64,000 nucleotides of DNA, taken from Pseudomonadota bacterium. GTDB taxonomy: Bacteria > Desulfobacterota > Desulfovibrionia > Desulfovibrionales > Desulfovibrionaceae. The stretch is taken from the NCBI GenBank assembly GCA_023403845.1, contig JAEYDL010000002.1, positions 62,001-126,000 on the forward strand, read 5' to 3'. The position numbers and the translations under genes were made by a program. Below the pieces are notes generated by a model, which had not been told where the DNA came from, ran no database searches, and saw only the letters and a list, made by a program, of their open reading frames with translations. This document shows positions 60,613-64,000 of this stretch, piece by piece (within the stretch, counting starts at the first letter, position 1; each line of letters starts with the position of its first letter).

Positions 60613-61095
60613 ATGCCGTTTTCAAAGAATTTCCTTGATGCCGTAAGTCTTGGCTATTGCCGTCTGCTTATTGCTGGGCTGTCTCCTGTCATGCCCGGCA
60701 CCTGCGGTTCTGCCCTGGCTGCGGTTTTGGCACCCTTTCTCTTTCTTCCGCTGTCCTTTACGGCGCGGGTTGTCGTGCTGGCGCTCATATTTTGGAGCGG
60801 TGCTCTGGCCGCAACCCGGGTGGAGCGCCTTATGGACTGCAAGGACCCTGGTTCCATAGTTATTGACGAGCTGTTGGGCTTGTGGATCGTTCTGTTGCCG
60901 TTCAGGCAGCCCGGTTTGCTCCAGATTATGGTAGCTTTTCTACTGTTTCGTTTGTTCGACATGTGGAAACCCTGGCTTGTGCATGCCTCGGAAACATGGC
61001 TTCCTGCCGGTTATGGCGTCATGATTGATGATGCTGTAGCTGGTCTTATGGCTCTGGCGGTGATGGGAATTCTCTGTCTGGTTGGATTTTTTTGA
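60613..61095 (+). CDS. pgpA: Phosphatidylglycerophosphatase A
   Basis: A 160-residue inner-membrane enzyme that dephosphorylates phosphatidylglycerophosphate. It has PgpA landmarks: SPVMPGTCGSALA near residue 24, DPGSIVIDELLGLW, FRLFDMWKPW and GYGVMIDDAVAG, with four hydrophobic spans. It follows thyX by 45 bases on the same strand. Confidence 0.92.
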   Translation: MPFSKNFLDAVSLGYCRLLIAGLSPVMPGTCGSALAAVLAPFLFLPLSFTARVVVLALIFWSGALAATRVERLMDCKDPGSIVIDELLGLWIVLLPFRQPGLLQIMVAFLLFRLFDMWKPWLVHASETWLPAGYGVMIDDAVAGLMALAVMGILCLVGFF

Positions 61096-61234
61096 GAATG
61101 ATGGCGAATGTAATCCTCGAGTTGTCTTAAGAATCCGGCGGCGCCTGCCGTTGCATGATCTGTCGGCGTGCGCTGGGCAGCTCCGTGCACGCCGACAGGA
61201 TGATTCCCACGAACACATCCATTGAGGAATGTCT

Positions 61235-62785
61235 ATGGATATGCGGGACAAGTCTTCCCTTTCCTATACAGAGCTGTATTACCGCAATCTGTATTTCAGG
61301 ACTGTCCTGGAAAACAGCGGCGATGCTTTTCTGGTGGTGAACAGAGAAGGCCTCATTGTGGAGATGAACCAGTCCTACTGCGAATTCCTCGGCGTAAAGC
61401 GGGAAAATGTTCTGGGGAAACCCGTTCTTGATATCTTGCCGAACAGTCGGCTTCCTGAAATTATCCAGACTGGTGAATCGCATATCGACGATATTCATAA
61501 GTATTCAGGAAACCGTTTTACGACCGCCTGCCGTATTCCTGTCTGGGATGGGGATATCATCATTGCCGGCATCGGAATAATCCGCTTCCCGAAAAAAACC
61601 ATGGAACTCGCCCAGACCATTCAGAATCTTGGTGAAGAACTGGCCTTCTACCGTACCGAGCTGCAGCGTCACGGAATCAGCAAGTTCTATTTTGGCAATA
61701 TGCTGAGTTCCAGTCGTGCCTTCAACGAGGCCAAGAAGCTGGCAGAACGCTTTGCGCATAATGACCTGCCCATTCTCCTTCTCGGGGAAACCGGATCAGG
61801 AAAGGAAGTTTTCGCCACCGCGATTCATCATGCAAGCGAACGCCGGCGAGGTCCGCTGATCAGGGTCAACTGTGCGGCTATTCCGGCAGAACTGTTTGAA
61901 TCTGAACTGTTCGGCTATGCCGAGGGCGCGTTTACCGGAAGCCGCAAGGGAGGCAAGAAGGGCAAGTTCGAACTGGCCAATGGCGGAACGTTGTTTCTGG
62001 ATGAAATAGGAGACATGCCTTTCAGCATGCAGGCCAAATTGTTGCGTGTGCTTCAGGAACGGGAAGTTGAGAAGATAGGGTCGGAAAAGAGCATTCCCGT
62101 GGACGTGCGGATCATCGCCGCCACGAATCTGGATCTCAAGCAGCGAATTGCTGAAAATGCCTTTCGTTCCGATCTGTTTTATCGGCTTAATGTTCTGACG
62201 GTGCATATACCTCCACTCCGGGAGAGGTTGGGGGACATCCATGAGTTGACGTCAGGGATTCTGGGAGAACTCAATGAGCAGTACAAGCGGGAGATAGTCA
62301 TTTCGGACGAGGCGCTTTCGCTTATGCGTTCCTACTCATGGCCGGGAAACATCAGGGAGCTGCGCAATGAGCTTGGGCGTGCCTTCATGTTGACGGAAGA
62401 CAATGTTATCAAACCCGGCAATCTGTCGTTCGCAATGGACTTGAGAGCAGGGCGCTTTGTGTCTCTTCCCGATGCGACGCGGGAAAAGGCGTGCGGTGTT
62501 CAGGCGCCGTCGAAATTCATGCTCGCGTCCAGCGGTTCCGTCGATGCCAATGCCCAGATGGACGATGTCCCCCCTAACGAGCCGTCTCTTTCTTCCCCTG
62601 TCACTGATTTTGGAGGATTGAAGTCGGAGCAGGCGGACAGGGAACGGCAGCTTATTCTGGATGCTCTTTCGGCGTGTCATTTTAATTGTACGCGGGCTGC
62701 GAAACGCCTTGGCGTGCATCGCACAACGCTGTACGCTAAAATGGCCGGACTTGGAATCGACATAACCGCTCTGAGGAACGGCTGA
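61235..62785 (+). CDS. Sigma-54-dependent PAS-domain transcriptional activator
   Basis: A 516-residue enhancer-binding protein: N-terminal PAS domain (about 20-130), AAA+ domain (about 155-385) and Fis-type HTH (RAAKRLGVHRTTLYAKM) at the C-terminus. Walker A is GETGSGKE (about 185), GAFTGS contacts sigma-54, and Walker B is GGTLFLDEIGDM. The PAS senses an unknown signal. ATG 61235 with GAGGA six bases upstream is chosen; ATG 61229 is too close to it. A sigma-54 promoter and palindromes downstream, before a CoA-transferase gene, suggest that gene is its target. Confidence 0.93.
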   Translation: MDMRDKSSLSYTELYYRNLYFRTVLENSGDAFLVVNREGLIVEMNQSYCEFLGVKRENVLGKPVLDILPNSRLPEIIQTGESHIDDIHKYSGNRFTTACRIPVWDGDIIIAGIGIIRFPKKTMELAQTIQNLGEELAFYRTELQRHGISKFYFGNMLSSSRAFNEAKKLAERFAHNDLPILLLGETGSGKEVFATAIHHASERRRGPLIRVNCAAIPAELFESELFGYAEGAFTGSRKGGKKGKFELANGGTLFLDEIGDMPFSMQAKLLRVLQEREVEKIGSEKSIPVDVRIIAATNLDLKQRIAENAFRSDLFYRLNVLTVHIPPLRERLGDIHELTSGILGELNEQYKREIVISDEALSLMRSYSWPGNIRELRNELGRAFMLTEDNVIKPGNLSFAMDLRAGRFVSLPDATREKACGVQAPSKFMLASSGSVDANAQMDDVPPNEPSLSSPVTDFGGLKSEQADRERQLILDALSACHFNCTRAAKRLGVHRTTLYAKMAGLGIDITALRNG

Positions 62786-63096
62786 GTTTTCCTCCGGGTA
62801 GTCTGCAAGCTTCCTGTTCCCCTCTCTGCTTTGAATTGAGAACGGCATTCCATCTGCTCCCATATCCCGGTACTGCTTTATTCCTGTTTCTTTCTGCAAG
62901 AGATTATTCCAGAGGGATGACCGAGACGTGATTCCCAGAGTCAGATCTTCCCCTCCAGTCATGCCTTTCCAGAATTTTTTATATGGCTTGCAGCAATCTG
63001 AATGCTGGAGAACAACAACCATATCGACCTGTGATTGGCCAGAGGTCCGGGACTTCGATGGAGAAGAGTCCGTGCAGGCCGATATATAGTCTTTTG
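62786..63096. other. Region after the sigma-54 activator, no gene seen
   Basis: About 310 bases with no credible gene. The frame on the opposite strand spanning 62336-63106 overlaps the activator gene and resembles nothing. The region ends in the palindrome at 63097. Confidence 0.45.
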
Positions 63097-63138
63097 GTTT
63101 ATACAATATGTAGTTTTTATCCTACATATTGTATAAAC
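63097..63138. promoter_or_regulatory. Perfect 17+17 inverted repeat, candidate enhancer site
   Basis: GTTTATACAATATGTAG (63097-63113) and its exact complement (63122-63138) flank 8 bases. It lies about 125-160 bases upstream of the sigma-54 promoter at 63258, the usual distance for an activator site. It is AT-rich with no T-run after it, so a terminator role is less likely. Confidence 0.55.
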
Positions 63139-63142
63139 AGGA

Positions 63143-63182
63143 AGACATGAAGCTGCGGACGTCATCTTCATGTCTCATTTTT
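63143..63182 (+). terminator. Terminator-like hairpin upstream of the sigma-54 promoter
   Basis: AGACATGAAG (63143-63152) pairs exactly with CTTCATGTCT (63166-63175), followed by CATTTTT. It could end transcripts from the sigma-54 activator gene, about 360 bases upstream. Confidence 0.5.
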
Positions 63183-63200
63183 CCTGTTTTCTCAGGATAT

Positions 63201-63230
63201 AAAATTAAATCAATCGATTGTATTAATTTT
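63201..63230. promoter_or_regulatory. 30-bp imperfect palindrome upstream of the CoA-transferase promoter
   Basis: AAAATTAA...CAATCGATTG...TTAATTTT, centred at 63215-63216, symmetrical apart from two base pairs. It lies about 30 bases before the -24 element. It could be a second activator site or an IHF/bending region. Confidence 0.45.
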
Positions 63231-63257
63231 TTCTGTGTTTTTCGCGATATGTCCAGG

Positions 63258-63275
63258 TTGGCATGTCTTCTGCAA
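63258..63275 (+). promoter_or_regulatory. Sigma-54 (-24/-12) promoter
   Basis: TTGGCATGTCTTCTGCAA carries GG (63260-63261), ten bases and GC (63272-63273), matching the sigma-54 consensus except T for C at one position after GGCA. Predicted leader to the CoA-transferase ATG is about 120 bases. Confidence 0.75.
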
Positions 63276-63407
63276 GAAGTGAAACATCAGCGTTGAGGCA
63301 GAATACGGAACAAACTCTGAAGGGATGCCTCAAGATTTTTGTGTGATATGAGGAACGGCAAGGCCGTTGCTCGGATGTACTTCATACGGAAAGGCAGTGG
63401 AGTTTTT

Positions 63408-64000
63408 ATGAGCAAGCATATGTCGGCTGAAGCCGCCGTGGCCATGATTCAGGATGGAGACACGCTTTCCACCTCCGGATTTGTGCAGACAGGAAATCCC
63501 GACGTTTTATCCGCAGCGCTGGAGAAGCGCTTTCTGGAAACGGGCTCCCCGTGTAACCTGACGCTGTTTTATGCTGCTGGTCAGGGCGATGGAAAGGATA
63601 TGGCCGTAAACCATCTCGGTCATGAAGGATTATTGAAACGCGTCATAGCAGGCCATTGGAATCTCGCCCCGAAGCTGGGAAAACTGGCCGTTGAGGAAAA
63701 GATCGAGGCCTACAATCTGCCGCAGGGAACCCTTTCCCAGATGTTTCGCGATATCGCGGCGGGCAAGGTTGGTACGCTGACCCATGTAGGACTGAAAACT
63801 TTTGTGGATCCTCGGCTTGATGGGGGCAAGCTGAATGCCCGAACCAAGGAAGATATCGTAGAAGTGGTGACGCTTGGCGGGCGCGAGCTGCTTTTCTACA
63901 AGGCTGCTCCCATCAACGTCTGTTTCATCCGGGCGACCACTGCGGATGAAAAGGGCAATATCGCCATGGAAAAAGAAGGTGTGACGCTGGATGCCACTTC
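63408..64000 (+). CDS. Acyl-CoA:acetate/3-ketoacid CoA-transferase, N-terminal part, cut by window end
   Basis: Open from ATG 63408 to the window edge (197 codons). The start MSKHMSAEAAVAMIQDGDTL and SGFVQTGNPDVLSAALEKRF match the N-terminal half of family-I CoA-transferases of the YdiF/propionate-CoA-transferase type, with a GLKTFVDPRLDGGKLN segment. These enzymes swap CoA between acyl-CoA and acetate or another short acid. The active-site Glu lies beyond the window. A GTGGAG RBS and the sigma-54 promoter precede it. Confidence 0.85.
   Translation, partial: MSKHMSAEAAVAMIQDGDTLSTSGFVQTGNPDVLSAALEKRFLETGSPCNLTLFYAAGQGDGKDMAVNHLGHEGLLKRVIAGHWNLAPKLGKLAVEEKIEAYNLPQGTLSQMFRDIAAGKVGTLTHVGLKTFVDPRLDGGKLNARTKEDIVEVVTLGGRELLFYKAAPINVCFIRATTADEKGNIAMEKEGVTLDAT

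Noticed and set aside
62336..63106. A 256-residue minus-strand ORF over the end of the sigma-54 activator
   Set aside because: Its first half is antisense to the activator's C-terminal domain and the remainder is unlike any protein.

Overview
The window reads as a chromosomal segment of a Desulfovibrionaceae-type sulfate-reducing or gut deltaproteobacterium (Desulfovibrio/Bilophila relatives; genus not resolved). The pointers are a fused AccA-AccD carboxyltransferase with its own biotin carboxylase, a gamma-D-glutamyl-L-diamino-acid endopeptidase of the Desulfovibrio type, an Orange-protein-like NifX/ParA-ferredoxin cluster, and a Lap/Dvh-type biofilm secretion module with a LapG protease but no LapD. 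It is densely coded, mostly single-copy core genes. I saw no rRNA, tRNA, CRISPR array, IS element or prophage.

Layout. 1-5.5 kb: truncated SLC13-type anion permease, an AT-rich gap, a near-perfect bidirectional terminator and a large SNF2 helicase. 5.8-14.5 kb (+): orphan peptide-binding lipoprotein, bifunctional Rel, DUF456 membrane protein, HD phosphohydrolase, Na+/amino-acid symporter, Rho. 14.6-20.8 kb: hom (-) divergent from aroC-recD2-NlpC/P60 lipoprotein (+), with 4-base overlaps. 20.9-24.9 kb (-): efp-ftsK-lolA; ftsK has no ATG/GTG/TTG start where its conserved N-terminus requires one. 25.3-30.1 kb: engB (+), dprA-xerC (-), a tRNA-editing-like SAD protein and diaminopimelate dehydrogenase (+). 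30.2-33.5 kb (-): five-gene DUF134-NifX / two ParA-ferredoxin ATPases / NifX (ORP-like) / receiver-like operon. 33.8-34.8 kb (-): ADP-ribosylglycohydrolase.

35.0-44.9 kb (+): TolC, type I secretion ABC protein, HlyD, LapG-like protease, a membrane PAS protein with a degenerate HD-GYP domain, glycosyltransferase, DEDDh exonuclease. I interpret the first five as the export and c-di-GMP-controlled release machinery for a surface adhesin encoded elsewhere. 44.9-52.0 kb (-): accC, fused accAD, a biotinyl-like carrier without the AMKM motif, an unknown protein, ssb, hflX. 52.5-56.6 kb: membrane protein, typA, CYTH protein, cysteine-rich small protein. 57.2-58.0 kb: two tandem copies (about 95% identical) of a small membrane-protein gene behind a consensus-like promoter. 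58.2-61.1 kb (+): ruvA-ruvB-thyX-pgpA. 61.2-64 kb: sigma-54 activator, then palindromes and a sigma-54 promoter in front of a truncated CoA-transferase gene.

The most interesting parts are the Lap-like module with a catalytically dead HD-GYP receptor, the variant acetyl-CoA carboxylase operon, the ORP-like metal-cluster operon, the tandem duplication and the ftsK start. Promoter and terminator calls are by eye.
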